Notes under the pieces: model-generated
Told to the model about the DNA's origin: nothing
The model's database searches: none
The model's input: only the letters and a program-made list of their open reading frames with translations
Source: Akebia trifoliata
Taxonomy: Eukaryota > Streptophyta > Magnoliopsida > Ranunculales > Lardizabalaceae
Direction: 5' to 3'
Assembly: GCA_017979445.1 (NCBI GenBank)
Contig: CM030706.1
Coordinates: 20,105,884-20,169,883 of the forward strand
Length of the DNA stretch: 64,000 nucleotides
Shown here: in pieces, positions 34,290 through 46,886 of the stretch
How positions within the stretch are numbered: the stretch's first letter is position 1
Layout of the letters: each line of letters begins with the position of its first letter
Translations under genes and position numbers: made by a program

Positions 34290-35080
34290 AAAAGGCCTCG
34301 GGCACACCCCACCTTGTTTTGCACACACCACAGGCACGTTTACTGTTTTACACACTTACACGTCCCATATAGCCAACGTGGCACTAGTGCGTGGCCCGGT
34401 CTCTTCGGAGATACGATGTCATTCATGAAAACCACAACGCCAGTCACGTACCTTAGGGTATATCAAACTGGAGCATCAGTACCGTCTGATCAGGTGATTC
34501 TGAAAGTATATTGATGCACCCAGGCTGGAGGAACCTGAGCCTTCGACCTATTGTGAGCCACACAGTCACATGTCCCGATTGTCAACGTAGTAGTAGTACG
34601 TGGTTGGTTCCCTCGTGGGATGCCAAACCATTAATGAAAGCTACAACTCTTGACCCGTACCCATAGGTATATCAAAGATAATCCAAGTACATCAAATTGC
34701 ACTTCTTGGTCAAAATCGGTGCCTAAGCGAGATCCTGCCCCGTTGTACCCTACTGTACGAGGGGGATAGACTACGTCTATTCTAGACGAGAGGTATTTAA
34801 GTGGGCCCTTGCTCAGTATCATGCGCCACCTCTCAACTGGAGATCAAATTGGCTGTTTTTGGCTTCAGAGAAGTGAGTTGAAGTTTTAGATTATCACCTA
34901 TACGGTATATCAAATCAAGTCACCACATACCGTCTGATTGAGTACGCTCGAGAGGTATATAGGTGTACTTGGGCAAGAGTGGCTAGATAAAAATGCATTG
35001 CACGTAGTAAGCTTAGAGTCTAGAAACCTTTCCTGTAGGTCACGACTCAAACTTATCGTGGGTGTTCCCAAGTTGTTCAC
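34290..35080 (+). other. Leader block of A shared with C (and partly D)
   Basis: Matches 18000-18850 of element C in reverse complement. The 34690-34880 part also matches D's leader at 7930-8100 (shared pieces: cttcttggtca, atagac...gtctat, ggtatttaag, atgcgcc...ctggagat). Two similar sub-blocks, each ending near 'ggtatatcaaa', suggest an old tandem duplication. It contains the conserved hairpin at 34766-34780. Confidence 0.75.
34766..34780 (+). promoter_or_regulatory. Conserved leader hairpin of A
   Basis: ATAGAC-TAC-GTCTAT, a perfect 6-bp stem, as in C (18340-18354) and D (7979-7993). Confidence 0.5.
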
Positions 35081-36039
35081 TGAATGGGACCTTATGATTG
35101 ATGTATGTGAATGATATGAATGATGGGATCAGAGTGTATGATTGTCTTTAAGGATCAAAAATTTTGTTTTTAGAAATTAAAATGGGTGCACCGACCCAAT
35201 AATGAATCCATTTTTAGTAATAATTCATAATGACCCAGTCCATCTCGATCCAACAATCATGATGGGCCGGGCCATTTACATCAAAAGCGGAAATTAAATT
35301 TTTTTCTAATTTGGATTTTTTAACCCATTTTAAAAGAAAGAAAATATTTTTCAGAAGTAAAATTTTTTCTAGAAGAGAAATACTTTCCAAAAGTAAAATA
35401 TTTTCTAGAAGAATAAGATTTTCCAAAAGGAAATGATTTCAAAAAAAAAAAGAGTTTTTTAAAAAAAAAAATAAAAACAAAAAAGGAGGAAAAATATTGT
35501 TCAGAAAAAAAATGATTTACAAAAGATCTATTTTTGCATGAAAAGTTATTGAAATATGTTTGTTGGAAGTTGTTATTCAATGAAAACATTATTTGTCAAT
35601 ATTTTTCAAGAGTGCAATAAAATTATTTTCCTTATGAATAATCATTGAACGGATGAATTGTTTAATTGATTGGTGTACAGAATTTAATAAAATCTCAAGA
35701 TTTATTAAAATGTTATCAAGAGGGTAACACTAGAATTCACTTTTGGTGGGGTTATCATTATACCTAAGCTCAATCGTTTATCGTCTAGCTAGGGTTGTAA
35801 ATCCGGTCAATTAGAACAAACGTCAACGTCAAATCAATCATCAGAAATCTTTTAGAAAATTTCAACATTTACCAGTTGTAAGTAATGTCTCAGTCCTCAG
35901 TCTTAATCAAGCCCGCTGTGAGTAGTTATCTTGAGTTTTCATGAGTCATTTGGGTTAGCTCGAGTCCTTTTTTTCAGCAAGGTCATGTCTTCTTTTAAGT
36001 GAGTCTACTCTTTTCCTGTTGAGTCGAGTTAGTTTATCG
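35081..36039 (+). other. Internal noncoding DNA of element A
   Basis: AT-rich sequence, with purine-rich repeats at 35330-35510 based on 'aagtaaaatattttctagaag'. These create two Lys/Leu/Phe-rich minus-strand frames (35214-35589) that I consider spurious. Confidence 0.55.
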
Positions 36040-36400
36040 AGTTTATAAAGGTATCTGTCGCCCCTTCTGAATTTGATTGGATAAAGAAAATTTTTGAATA
36101 CCTCGAGCGCATTAATGAATTAACTAATAATCTAGCTTCAAGGATATATTTTTCTCCTGAACAAGAAGATAAGAGTCGGGCTCAAGAAAGCAAAGGTCAT
36201 TGACCTCGAAACATAAATAAATTCCTAAAGAGATTCAAATAGAAACCATCCTATCCCTAGAGGAACACAAGGGGATAATGAATTTTCTCAAAAATTTCAA
36301 AAGACTTGTTCGCGTGGGCCTATGAGGATATGTTAGGTGCAAGCTTGGGTGTTGTCTGACACGGATTAGATATTGAATTGATAAAATGAGATCAAAGAAG
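36040..36400 (+). pseudogene. Remnant of polyprotein before reverse transcriptase, element A
   Basis: Contains, across frame changes, a patch reading D-L-F-A-W-A-Y-E-D-M-L-G (about 36300-36336). This is the signature found just before the reverse transcriptase of Ogre/Tat elements. Upstream are weakly matching segments with stops (L-S-L-E-E-H-K-G-I-M-N-F-L-K-N-F in another frame). The whole reverse transcriptase that should follow is absent. Confidence 0.65.
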
Positions 36401-36489
36401 ACCTTACAAAATGTATCAGTGCTAGACTTCTCAACATGGTAGAGCTCCCAGAATAGATTACCATTACCAGATTAATGAAACAGTTGAAG

Positions 36490-37110
36490 CGGTATTGATC
36501 TCTGATAATAGGTCGTACATCAAAGCATAGGTTATCACTCTGTGTTCAAAGTTCGAGATTCGACATCACATTATCTCTCTATCGTCCTCAGATTAATGGA
36601 AAGGTTGAAGCAGCCAATAAAATATCTCAAAACAATCATCAAGGAAATGTGTCAATCACACCAGGATTAGTTAGAGAAGTTGCCATTCACACTAGGGGCA
36701 CATCATACTTCAATACAGTCTTCCATTGGAGCTATTCCCTACTTTATAGTATATGATATGGAAGCAATCTTACTAGTTGAAATGGAAATCCCATATCTCA
36801 AGGCCTTCAAGGAAAGTCAATTATTATAAATAGATTGGGTTAGTCAATGGTATAAAGAATTAAACTTGATCGAAGAAAAATGACTAAAAGCTTTGTACCA
36901 TTTGCAAGTTTATCAAAGAAGAATCGCCAGTGCGTTTGACAAAAAGATCAAGGCCTGTCACTTACAAGTCGGAGATTTAGTTCAAACCAAATTGGGGAGG
37001 TCCATTCATCATCAAGAAAATATTATCAGGAAAAACTGTCAGGCTTCAAGATCATGATGGAATCGAATTACCAGAACCAACCAACCTTGACCAAATCAAA
37101 CGGTACCACA
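36490..37110 (+). pseudogene. Integrase remnant of element A
   Basis: The 3' part of integrase is recognisable. An S-D-N patch is followed by Y-R-P-Q-I-N-G-K-V-E-A-A-N-K near 36585-36625, which includes the catalytic Glu. Next, in another frame, come the stretch matching 'G-A-T-P-Y-x-L-V-Y-G-M-E-A-V-L-P-V-E-V-E-I-P' style text (about 36735-36795) and the E-L-N-L-I-E-E-K region near 36855. It has several stops and indels. The upstream core and zinc finger are missing. It is not functional. Confidence 0.75.
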
Positions 37111-37579
37111 TTTAAGGAAGCCATCTTTGGCCGAATCAATTCTCCTATTACCAGTTCAATATATCCTTTCTCAACCCCTTTTGCAGCATTTTCAAAAAGA
37201 AAAAAAATTATGCCTTTTTATTTCTCAGCCTGATTACCTAACCTAGGGGAGGGAAGATTCGAACTACGTTTTGGTCTGATCCCAAAATTTTGCGGTACGT
37301 AGGCAACCTGAGAAGTTACTTCAGGCTCGACCAGTTCAAGATATTAAAAAAAAATATGTTCCCCGCAAAAAAAAATTGTCAAAATGGGGAAGGAAAAGAA
37401 AACTATTTTAAAAGAATGCCACACAAAGACATTCGGATTTTTGAGCCTCAAGTCTCCTTTCTTTTTATACCGAGTCCTAAGCTTACCCATAAAAGTCCTC
37501 CTAAGTACTGTGCGAAAAGTCAAAGAAGATAGCAAAGCATAATTAGACAGCAATTCCAGAAGTTCAACAGGAAGAAAAA

Positions 37580-37810
37580 AAAAGCCTACTAGGTTGAAAA
37601 CCCGAAAAGGGCGACTTAGGCAAAAACTAAGACAAGCTCGCAAGGTTGAAAATCCGAAAGGACGGTCTTGGCAACAATCAGAACAAAGAAAAAAAAAGAA
37701 AGTTTGCTAGTTTGAAAATCGGAAAAGGCAATCTAGACAAAAGTTAGAGCAAGCTCGCTAGATTGAAAATCTAAATAGGCGATCTAGGCAAAAGTTAGAG
37801 CAACAAAGCA
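37580..37810 (+). repeat. Four-copy repeat of 50-66 bp, element A
   Basis: Units carry 'gttgaaaacccgaaaagggcgacttaggcaaaaactaag' and variants, starting near 37593, 37644, 37711 and 37762. The same array type occurs in C at 4190-4380. Confidence 0.85.
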
Positions 37811-38690
37811 AAAGACAAAAAATTTAAGAGTAGTCCGAGCCGAAACATCAGAAGTCTGAATAATCAAGTTCAATACTTAGCTTAAACCAGGCACAGACTC
37901 AGAAGCCACAAGTATCTCGTCTACGATCGATCTGAAATTTTTTTACTTCTCCAAGTGTACCAATAGAGAGAAGGGTGAATTCTATGATGAGTCTCAAAAG
38001 GAAATATTTTTTTCTTTTGAGCCTAACTCAAAATCTTCAATAAAATTAATCAAAATTAAAAGTTGGATCTTTATTGCGCTTGTGGTAATCAAATATTTCA
38101 AACCTTCATACAAGGAGCATTTTCTTTTTTCCTCTAAATATGTAATCTCCCCCCTTGTACCAAGGACATTTTTTAATTTTTACATGATGTGTTCAATTAT
38201 CTTCAATGCCATGATTATTGTCACACTAGGGGTATTTTGATTTTGAGCAATGTTAATCCTAAAAGATAATGGGAACCCCAAACTTAAGGTTACCCTCTTG
38301 ATAACAATTTTTCGAAAAAACCTTGAGGTTCAAAAGAAATAAAAACTCAGGTTTTAAATTCATAAAACTTTTGGATAAAACCTTGAGGTTCAAACAAAAG
38401 CACTTCGGATCTCACATTTGACTGTGCCCAGAGATTAACTAATGACTTATTTACCTAGAGTAGGAGATATGGCATTCTTTTATTCCCAGATTCTTTTCCA
38501 GATCCATTCATTCTTAGATTCGATCATTCTCTTCTAGATTCATTATCTCTTAGACTTATTCATTCGTTACCCGATTCAATCGTTATTCTCCAAATTCATT
38601 TTCAATCTTATTCAGATTTATTTTAATCATTCTTCTCCAGATTCATTCTTTCTTTCCCAAAATTCATTCATTCCTCAACCAGTTTTGTGC
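37811..38690 (+). other. 3' noncoding DNA of element A
   Basis: No gene seen. Short 'ccagattcattc' repeats occur at 38480-38670. Confidence 0.6.
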
Positions 38691-38691
38691 A

Positions 38692-39165
38692 GTTGCCACC
38701 AAGGGTTATCTTGGATTTTGCTCAATTTTCGCCAAGGGTTATCTTGGATTTTGCTCAGATGGCGCCAAGGGTTATCTTGGATTTTGCTTAGTTGTCGCCA
38801 AGGGTTATCTTGGATTTTGCTCAGTCGTCGCCAAGGGTTAACTTGGATTTTACTCAGTTGCCACTAAGGGTTATCTTGGACTTTGCTCAGATGCCGCCAA
38901 GGGTTATCTTGGATTTTGCTCAGTTATCGCCAAGGGTTAACTTGGATTTTGCTTAGATGCTGCCAAGGGTTATCTTGGATTTTGCTTAGTTGCCGCTAAA
39001 GTTATCTTGGATTTTGCTCAGTTGCCGCCAAGGGTTAACTTGGATTTTACTCAGTTGCCACCAAGGGTTAACTTGGATTATACTCAGCCAGTTGCTACCA
39101 AGGGCTTTCTCGGATTATGCTCAACCAGTTGCCACCGAGGGCTTTCTCGGATTATGCTCAGCCAG
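38692..39165 (+). repeat. Tandem array of 33-bp units, element A
   Basis: About 12 units of the type 'gttgccaccaagggttatc' + 'ttggattttgctca' follow one another, then three longer (about 42-bp) variants with 'gggctttctcggattatgctcagcca'. The period of 33 equals 11 codons, so 60-72-residue frames with an 11-residue repeat (Q-G-L-S-W-I-L-L-S) run through it. These are probably by-products of the repeat. Confidence 0.95.
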
Positions 39166-39197
39166 ATTTTACCGATTTTGCTCAGATTTTACTTAGA

Positions 39198-39732
39198 TAG
39201 TTCATTACTCTTTCATCCCGAGTAAGTTGAGTAGGACTTCCAGAAAAATAGTTCATTACTCTTTCACTCCGAGTAGGTAAAGTAGAACTTCCAAAAAAAT
39301 AAAAATTAGTACATTACTCTTTTACCCCGGGTAGGTAGAGTAGGACTCTCAAAAAGCTTAGTTCATTACTCTTTCACTCCGAGTAGTTAGAGTAGAACTT
39401 CCCAAGAAAAAAAAATTAGTTCATTACTCTTTCACCCCGAGCAAGTAGAGTAGAACTTCCCAAAAAAAATTAGTTCATTACTCTTTCACCCTGGGTAGGT
39501 AGAGTAGGACTCTCAAAAAGCTTAGTTCATTACTCTTTCACTCTAAGTAGGTAGAGTAGAACTCCTAAAAAGCTTAGTTCATTACTCTTTCACTCCGAGT
39601 AGGTAGAGTAGAACTTCCAAAAAAAAATTTAAAAAAAAAAATTAGTTCATTACTCTTTCACCTCGAGTAGGTAAAGTAGGACTCAAAAAAAAAATTCATT
39701 ACTCTTTCACTCAGGGTAGGTAGAGTAAGACA
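39198..39732 (+). repeat. Tandem array of about 50-60 bp units, element A
   Basis: About ten units of 'ttcattactctttcactccgag' + 'taggtagagtagaacttcc', separated by variable A-runs. Confidence 0.95.
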
Positions 39733-39828
39733 TTCAAATTTTGCTCAGATTATGTTCACTTCTGCTCAGATTTTACACAAATTATGCTTAGTTTATGCTC
39801 AGTTTCTTCTCAATTTTTACTCAGTTTC

Positions 39829-39857
39829 ACACAGTACACACACACACACACACTCAC
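39829..39857. repeat. CA microsatellite
   Basis: A (CA)n stretch in the 3' noncoding DNA of A. Confidence 0.85.
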
Positions 39858-40098
39858 AATTGCACTTTTTAGTCAAGGAGAATTCTTTAAAATTCAAGGA
39901 TCTGACACTATCAGTGAGAGCTCTCGCTCAAGGACCTACAACCTTTTTGTTCGGGGAGAGTTTTACGCTCAAGGATCTGAACATCTCGACAAATTGCTAA
40001 ATCAGGTTGTAAAATGAACTGTCACTAGCTTTGGCATTCGGATATCGCATTATCTACCAAAATAGATTTTCTATCTAGTTTGCTTCAACCCTCTACCC

Positions 40099-40110
40099 AA
40101 GAGGGGCATC
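40099..40110 (+). promoter_or_regulatory. Polypurine tract of element A
   Basis: AAGAGGGGCATC lies directly before the 3' LTR. The purine part is AAGAGGGG; the matching place in C (2509-2530) has the complementary run. Confidence 0.6.
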
Positions 40111-41819
40111 TGTAGAAATCCCATTTTTGCATCTGCCTAATTAATCAACTCGTCAACCCGATCACAACGGTTTCCAATGATGGATGTTTATTCCAATACT
40201 TTATTTTGTTACCAGATATGTTTCAGAAATTCGAATGAGGTATCTTGAATTGACAAAACTGTAGAAACCACGCTACGCTAGGAAAATATAACCTCAAAAG
40301 CTTAGAAATCATCATTTTTCAGACAAAAAAAAGTTTCACGATAAAAATCACTAAAAAATAATCAAATTACCAAAATACCCCTAACATCAAAACAACCCTA
40401 GAGCCTACATTACGCTTAGGAAAACCCATTCAAACACATAAAACAACAAATTGAAACCAAATAAACCATTTCACCAATTTTCACAAAATTTGCCAAAATT
40501 ATGAAAATACCCCTCATAAAGTTCACGATCATTTCATTAAAAAAATTTCATAAATGAAAAAATCAACATTCCCGTTGAATTTCTTATGAAAAACTGATTC
40601 AAAAACATCCTGGAACATTAAAAAATGACTTAAAACGCAAAAAGTTCTCTCCAAGGGTAAAATGGTAATTTTATAATTTTAATAATTAAAATTTTTGAAA
40701 TTAATAAATAAACCATTAAATAATATAAAGTGAAATATTAATAAAATTAATTTAAAATTTTGAACAAAAAAATCGATCAATCAGGCTTTTAGGCAAACTT
40801 GTTGATGGTTGCCAAGATATTTATTCAAGGATCTCTCCATCTGGGGGCCCAAAGAATTAAAGATATAATAAAAGGGGGTTCTCCAAAAATTAAAGTCAAT
40901 CAAGTAAGACTAAAGTCAATCTTAAAGTCAATCAAGTAAGGCTAAAGTCAAGATATTAAAAGTCAACCAAGAAAGACTAAAGTCAATATCATAAGACTAA
41001 AGTCAAAATCCTAATCTAAACTAATCAAATCAATCTCATAAGACTAAAGTCAACACCCTAAATCAAAACCCTAATCTAAACTAATCAAGTCAATCTCATA
41101 AGACTAAAGTCAAAACCCTAAAGACTAAGTCAATCTAATAAGACTAAAGTCAAAATCTTAATTAAAACCCTAAAAGAAACCCTAATCAAACCCTAATTCT
41201 TCTAAAAAACTTTATAAATTGGAGCTCCCACACCCTATTTTTCGTATCAAATTATAAACCCTAAGAGAAGTAGGTCAAAAAACCTCCCTAGCCTCCCATA
41301 AACCCTAATTTTGAAGTCCCAACTCCTTACCTAACACCCATATTTCGATTTTAACTTGAAAAAGACTTAGAAGCCTTTCAAAAACACCCCAAAATTCATA
41401 ACAAATTCAAAGAATCCAGATCCAAGAAAGAGATACCTTGCCTCGAAGATCAGAAATTAGATCCGGAGAGAGAACGAAGCAATGAGTACGGTACAATGAG
41501 CGATTTTATCAGATCTAAGGGAATAGAATCTTTGCGTATCGAAGGTAAAATTTCTTTTATTTTTTTTATCTAGGTTTTTTGTTAGCAATGTAGTCTTATT
41601 TGGGATAAGTAGAGATCGGCATTGGCCGGGCGGGGTTGGTGCTTAACACCTTCCAACCCCCTAATGTGATCCCTAGATTCAGTTTTTCTTTAGTAGATTA
41701 GTTTCTTTATCCGTTTAGAGTTAGTATTCGGTTCCTAGACCGTAATAACTAGGTGACGACTCCCAAACCTCAAAGGTCAAAAGCAGATCCGCGAACCCCG
41801 CGGATCGAGGGCACTTTCA
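40111..41819 (+). repeat. 3' LTR of element A
   Basis: Runs from TGTAGAAATCCC to CACTTTCA, with the same inner repeats at about 40885-41170. The TATA box is changed to TATAAATT here (41213-41220). Confidence 0.9.
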
Positions 41820-41824
41820 AGATC

Positions 41825-42268
41825 CTGCAACATTATTATCAAAACTGCCTCAAACTGCTTCAGTTGAGCACAATCAAACTCAGTTTGAGGAGTTAGCGAA
41901 CATAATTGAAGGTCTTAATGAATCCTTTATGGTAAGTTGTTTTGTGAGAGGACTGAAGGAAGAAATCTGTCTAAGTGTTCAGATGTTAAAACCCACAACA
42001 CTCACTGATGCCATCGAACTAGCTCGCATGTAAGAAGAAAAAGTCGTGATTCGTAGACAACATGTTCGACCGGACAATGCTAGAACCATTCCAACCAGTA
42101 GCTATGGAACTAATAATTTTCAATCACCACCTATCAAAAAGCTGACACCAATCGAAATTAAGGAGGGACGAGAAAATGAAGTATGTTACAATTGTGATGA
42201 AAAATTCTTTCCTGGTCATAAATGGAAGGTGCAAAAGCTCTTTATCATGGAAGGTAATTGGCCCGAAG
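41825..42268 (+). pseudogene. Gag of element B, 3' half
   Basis: Gag resumes after A with T-Q-F-E-E-L-A-N and F-V-R-G-L-K-E-E-I, an in-frame stop near 42030, and the zinc knuckle at about 42182-42235. The knuckle reads C-x2-C-x7-H-x-Trp, with Trp where the last Cys is expected. It ends at the junction with LTR fragment I. Confidence 0.8.
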
Positions 42269-44861
42269 ATGTCAATTTTAGGGGTTACTTCAGGTCAAAA
42301 ATGTAAATTTTTTTTAGAGATAGAATTTGTAAAAATTGACCACACCATTAGATACAGAATAAACAATTAGATAAAATAGAGTATTCATTTGTCAGTTTTG
42401 GAGTCCGGATGGTCATGTTATTATCAAACGAAACAATAAGTAAAATATCAATTTCGTCCCAAAATTTATATAAATAAATTTTTTATTATTTATATTCATC
42501 GTCTTCCCCAACCAAACCTGCAATTTGTAAACGAAATATTTTCGTTTTTACCAATTTTCAACCTTAGATTCACGACAAACGGCTCGTCGTTGACGACCGA
42601 CGCAAAAGGGAGAAACATCTGCAGTCACGTTCTTTACAAAACCCACCCAACCTTTTGTCTTTTCATTTTTTTTCACCCCATATCATAAAAAATTAGCCGT
42701 ATTTATATACGGAGATTTCAAAACTTTGACCTCGAATTTCATTCATTTCGGGATCAAACCGTCCTCCGCCGCAGAAGGGAGAAAAGACGACGATGTAGAG
42801 ATATTCGAAATCACTAGGTCAAACTAAAAAATCAGCCACCTCGAAGTTCAAACTACCTCAATTTTCATGTCGATCACCTCGATTTCCGTGTATGTATTTC
42901 AATCCTTTCGCATAGAAATAGTAAGAAATTCTCAATTTCTATTAGTAATCATAGATTGTGAAAATTGCATTTAGGATTTTATAAAAAAAAAATTTGTGGT
43001 GAGTTTCCAAAAATATAGAATTCTTTATGTTATTTCAAATTCACGCCAAAACTTGCATGTTTGATATGTTTAACTATATTTTATAACAAAATATACGTGG
43101 ATAGGATATCTCATTAGGTTATTTCCGTCAGTTAGGTCCTGTGCATCGCTCGGACTCCGTTTTGATCTAAGTTTTGGTACTTTTTCAATATTATTGATTA
43201 AAATAAATTTCATAGTTGGTAAAATGATTTAATATTCAATGAACTCAAATTGAGTTGATGAATATTAGAAAGTGGATTTTGTTTGAAAGATTGAAAATGG
43301 TAAAAATTGAAAAAAAGGGAAAAGGGTATGAAACGATAAAATGTCAGAGTCACACCCGAGGGTGATGTCTACATTTTATATTGTTGTGTTGTATGTAGGT
43401 TGGTGAACAGATATCAAAGGGTAATGTTACTGATTGCATGTTTATTTACTTCCTGTTAGCGTGAGGCGTTGTTTACTTTTCCGTTCTGTTATTTATTTTA
43501 GGCCGGGTGGTCATAGTTTCATGGTAGGAAACTTGATATCTATTCTCAATCTTGTATTATTAATTTATCTTTTGTTTTCAAATGAAAAAATATATATGTA
43601 GCTACTTTGTGAGCTGTTGAAGAGTCTGTGAATGCTTGAAAGGATAGTGCGTCATATCATCCGGAGTGGTGTACTATCCTGGGATGTACGGCAGGGACCA
43701 CCAAGCTCATACATGGTATGAGATGCGTATGAGAGTGGAGTCATAACTGGAATCCAGGTTATTCCTCTCTATCTTTACCAGTGAACTTGTAATGTAAAGG
43801 TAGTTGTATATGAATGGTTTTTATATTTGGGAATCACATGCACGCCTGATAGGCATAGACGAAGATGATTAGTCAGTAATCACTAATAATATATAGTAGT
43901 TGAACGTTCTGACACATTGAAAAGAGACCTATTGTTTACGGTCATGTCAAACTGCCAGCCTGAGCCGGATAAATGGTCCCACAAGTGTGGTAAATAGTGA
44001 CCAGCCACAAAATCAAGAACTAATACTTATTATGAAACATCATGTCCCGACTGGGGGCGATCTAGTCGTGAATCCCAACTCTCTAATTCCACTACTCCAC
44101 CATTGTGTATTATGTATTGTTGCCTTATTTTGATATATAAAATAAAATGCATATTTAATGTTTCCATTTGATCAATTAGATTTGTATAAAAAGAGAATGT
44201 TATATTGAGTATTGTTGATTGATATAATGTGAGTTTTAAAATGTTTAGTTTCTCATTCCTGGCTATATGTACCAGTTAATCGTAGTTTCTTCTGTAAAAT
44301 TATGTATATTTTAAAATGATTCAGTATGTTTATTCGTTCATGTTAGGAGAGGTTATTGATAGAAATTGTTTGATTCCCTACTGGGTAACCATTGTTACTC
44401 ACCCTTTCCTTCTCCATTTTTTAGTTTCAGATTCAGAACTTAGAGAGACAGGTATAGAACACGAGTGAGGATCATCTGGTGGGTTAAATAGATAGTCAGA
44501 GTCCGTTACTTAGTGAGTATTGGGGTTATACTCCCTAGTGGTGTTGATTTGTCCAAGAATATTATAGATTTTGTGCTGAGCGTTAGGAATTTTGTTGGAG
44601 TGAGGAATTTTTGTATAATCCCGTATATAAATTTCTTTTTTCGCACTCTGATCTATCGTATGTTATTCAATGTATATAGGCTTGCACTAGTATTCTATTT
44701 GGTATGTATATATGCAAGATTGTATGTCGTTTATTAGGTGTAGGTTGAACGCCTTGGAATGTTAACATAAATAGAGGAGACCATGCTGAAATTTCGAGGT
44801 GCCACCTAGTACCTCGAGATCTGACATGGGGATTTGTGTTAGTGTTTGGCGGGGCACCACA
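42269..44861 (+). mobile_element. LTR fragment I, truncated, inside B
   Basis: Matches 52227-54869 of LTR G and ends GGCGGGGCACCACA. The first 370 bp or so of the LTR, and B's sequence between the zinc knuckle and protease, are missing. A deletion therefore took the left junction, and no target duplication can be seen. The LTR reading frame common to this family is present near 42590-42960 but interrupted. Confidence 0.82.
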
Positions 44862-46796
44862 GAGAAAGTTCCCATCATGGTGTTGGTAGATTCAAGAAGC
44901 ACTCATAACTTCTTGGACCCCATCATTGCTCGTAAGGTGAACCTAATGATAATTAAAACTGGTTAGTTTGAGGTGTTAATAGCAAACGGTGATCGGGTAC
45001 CTTATCAAGGTTGTTGTTTCAATGTGAAGTTGGTCCTACAAGGAGTCCAAATTTCAACAGACTTCTATCTATTGGGATTAGGAGGATGTGATGTAGTTCT
45101 GGGGGGCACAATGGCTACAAAAGTTAGCCCAATCACTTGGGACTTCGCCCAACTCACGATGGAATTTAAATGGGGGAGAGCATGTGCAAATTCATGGGCA
45201 AAACCTCAAAGGAATTATAATTTATAAGTAACAAAGATGCTGAGAAAGTCAGGTCAGTAGGGGATTGCAACTTGTTACAAATATACAGCAACCAGAATCT
45301 TCACCATCAAACCAGCACACCCACAAATCCAAATGATCTTGGTAGAATTTCAAGATGTTTTTGCTGAACCAAGAAGCTTACCACCTTCATGTCAACACGA
45401 TCATTGAATTCCCTTGCTGCCAGGAACACAACCGATTTGTGTGAGACCTTATAGGTATCCATATTATCAAAAAATGAAATTGAAAGCCTAGTCCAAGAAT
45501 TGTTGACGAATTGAGTGGTGTGTCCAAGCCAAAGCCCATTCTCATCACCGGTCCTATTAGTCCGAAAGAAAGATGGTACGTGGAGACTTTGTGTGGATTA
45601 TAAAGCTTTGAATCCGGAAACCATTAAGGACAAATTTCCAATTCCTGTCATTGATGAGCTTTTGGACGAGTTGCAAGGCGCGAAAGTCTTCTCCAAGCTT
45701 GACCTTCGCTCGGTTTATCACCAAATAAGGGTGTAGCCAAAGGACATACACAAGACAGCTTTCCAAACTCATGAGGGACATTACGAATTTCTCGTAATGA
45801 CTTTCAAATTAACCAATGCACCATCCACTCTTTAAAGCCTCATGAATGAAGTGTTTCGTAACTATTTGCGGAGGTTTGTCCTAGTTTTCTTTGATGACAT
45901 TCTGGTTTATAGTATGCCAAAGAAAGTAACCTTTACACAGAATTAACTATTCTGTTTCGTAACCTTTACACAGAATTAACTATTCTTTGTACAAACAAGT
46001 TGTTTGCCAAAGAAAGTAAATGTAGGTTTGGGTGTTCCTCAATCGAATATCTTGGCCATGTGATCTCTGAGGAAGGAGTAGCAGCTGATCCCAGCAAAAT
46101 TGCTTGCATGCTTGATTGGCCACTTCCTAAATCACTTAAATCTTTGCGTGGATTCTTGGGACTTACCGGATATTATCGTAAATTTGTGAGGACTATGGTA
46201 AGATTGCATGACCACTTACTAATATGTTGAAGAAGAATTCATTTACCTGGACGCTTGAATCGATATAAGCTTTTGAAAAGTTAAAGCAAACCATGAGCAA
46301 TCCATCGGTCCTTTTTTTGTCGGACTTCAATCAATAATTTACTATTGAATGTGATGCTTCCGGATTAGGTATTGATGTTGTACTAACACAAGGAGGAAGG
46401 CCCAACACTTTTCTAAGTCAAGCATTAAGAGAAAAATCTCTTTTCCTTTCTACTTTTGAGAAAGATTTGTTGGCATTAGTGTTAGCAGTTTGAAAATGGA
46501 GGCCCTACTTATTTGGTCAGAGATTTATTGTCAAAATTGACTAGCAAAGTCTGAAATTCCTCTTGGAGCAGCAAGTGAGAACCCCTATGCAACAACATTG
46601 AGTGTCAAAATTACTAAGATATGATCTTCTAGTGGAATATCGAAGTGGTAAACTCAACACTGTAGTTGATGCTCTATCTCGAAAAGAGGAAGAAGGTGAA
46701 CTTATGGCTATCTCAAAACCAGTTGTCACATGGCTAGATGAGTTGAAAGTGGAACACAAAAATGATCATGCAATTCAAGATAAGCTTCGTTAGCTA
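44862..46796 (+). pseudogene. Protease, reverse transcriptase and RNase H of element B
   Basis: The protease starts at about 44865 with V-L-V-D-S-R-S-T-H-N-F. The residue after D-S is Arg (codon 44895-44897) where the family has Gly. It continues to L-L-G-L-G-G-C-D-V-V-L-G (about 45070-45105). Reverse transcriptase spans about 45515-46230: [18 protein letters not shown], a stop at 45734, then F-F-D-D-I-L-V-Y-S around 45890. A 33-bp tandem duplication at 45927-45991 disrupts the part after the active site. RNase H (about 46330-46790) has E-C-D-A-S-G-L-G and D-A-L-S-R-K. Multiple stops and frame changes make it inactive. Confidence 0.85.
45927..45991 (+). repeat. 33-bp tandem duplication in B reverse transcriptase
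   Basis: 'gtaacctttacacagaatta' + 'actattctgtttc' is followed directly by a near-copy, adding two units of DNA not expected in the gene. Confidence 0.85.
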
Positions 46797-46886
46797 CGGC
46801 AAGGAACTGTGGATCCTACGAGGTTCACTAAAAACAAAGGACTTTTGTTTTACAAATGACGATTTTATCTCAGTTCAAATTCATCG

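Larger units (their letters stand above)
29918..41819 (+). mobile_element. Element A: Ogre/Tat-like Ty3/gypsy retrotransposon nested in B, defective
   Basis: An 11.9-kb element with LTRs at 29918-31638 and 40111-41819, a primer site at 31640 and flanks GGATC / AGATC (5-bp duplication with one change). Removing it restores B's gag reading. It is the same family as C but in the opposite orientation. The internal region holds a 4.4-kb leader, a patch of the reverse-transcriptase N-terminus, part of integrase, and 3 kb of repeat-rich 3' DNA. Gag, protease and most of reverse transcriptase are missing, so it is non-autonomous. The LTRs differ by about 16 changes in their first 240 bp. Confidence 0.92.

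Noticed and set aside
35214..35589. Two Leu/Lys/Phe-rich minus-strand frames
   Set aside because: They come from A-rich simple repeats on the plus strand and are low in complexity.
38692..39732. Regular repeats that might be taken for a CRISPR array
   Set aside because: The repeats are directly adjacent, without unique spacers of constant length, and lie inside a plant retrotransposon.
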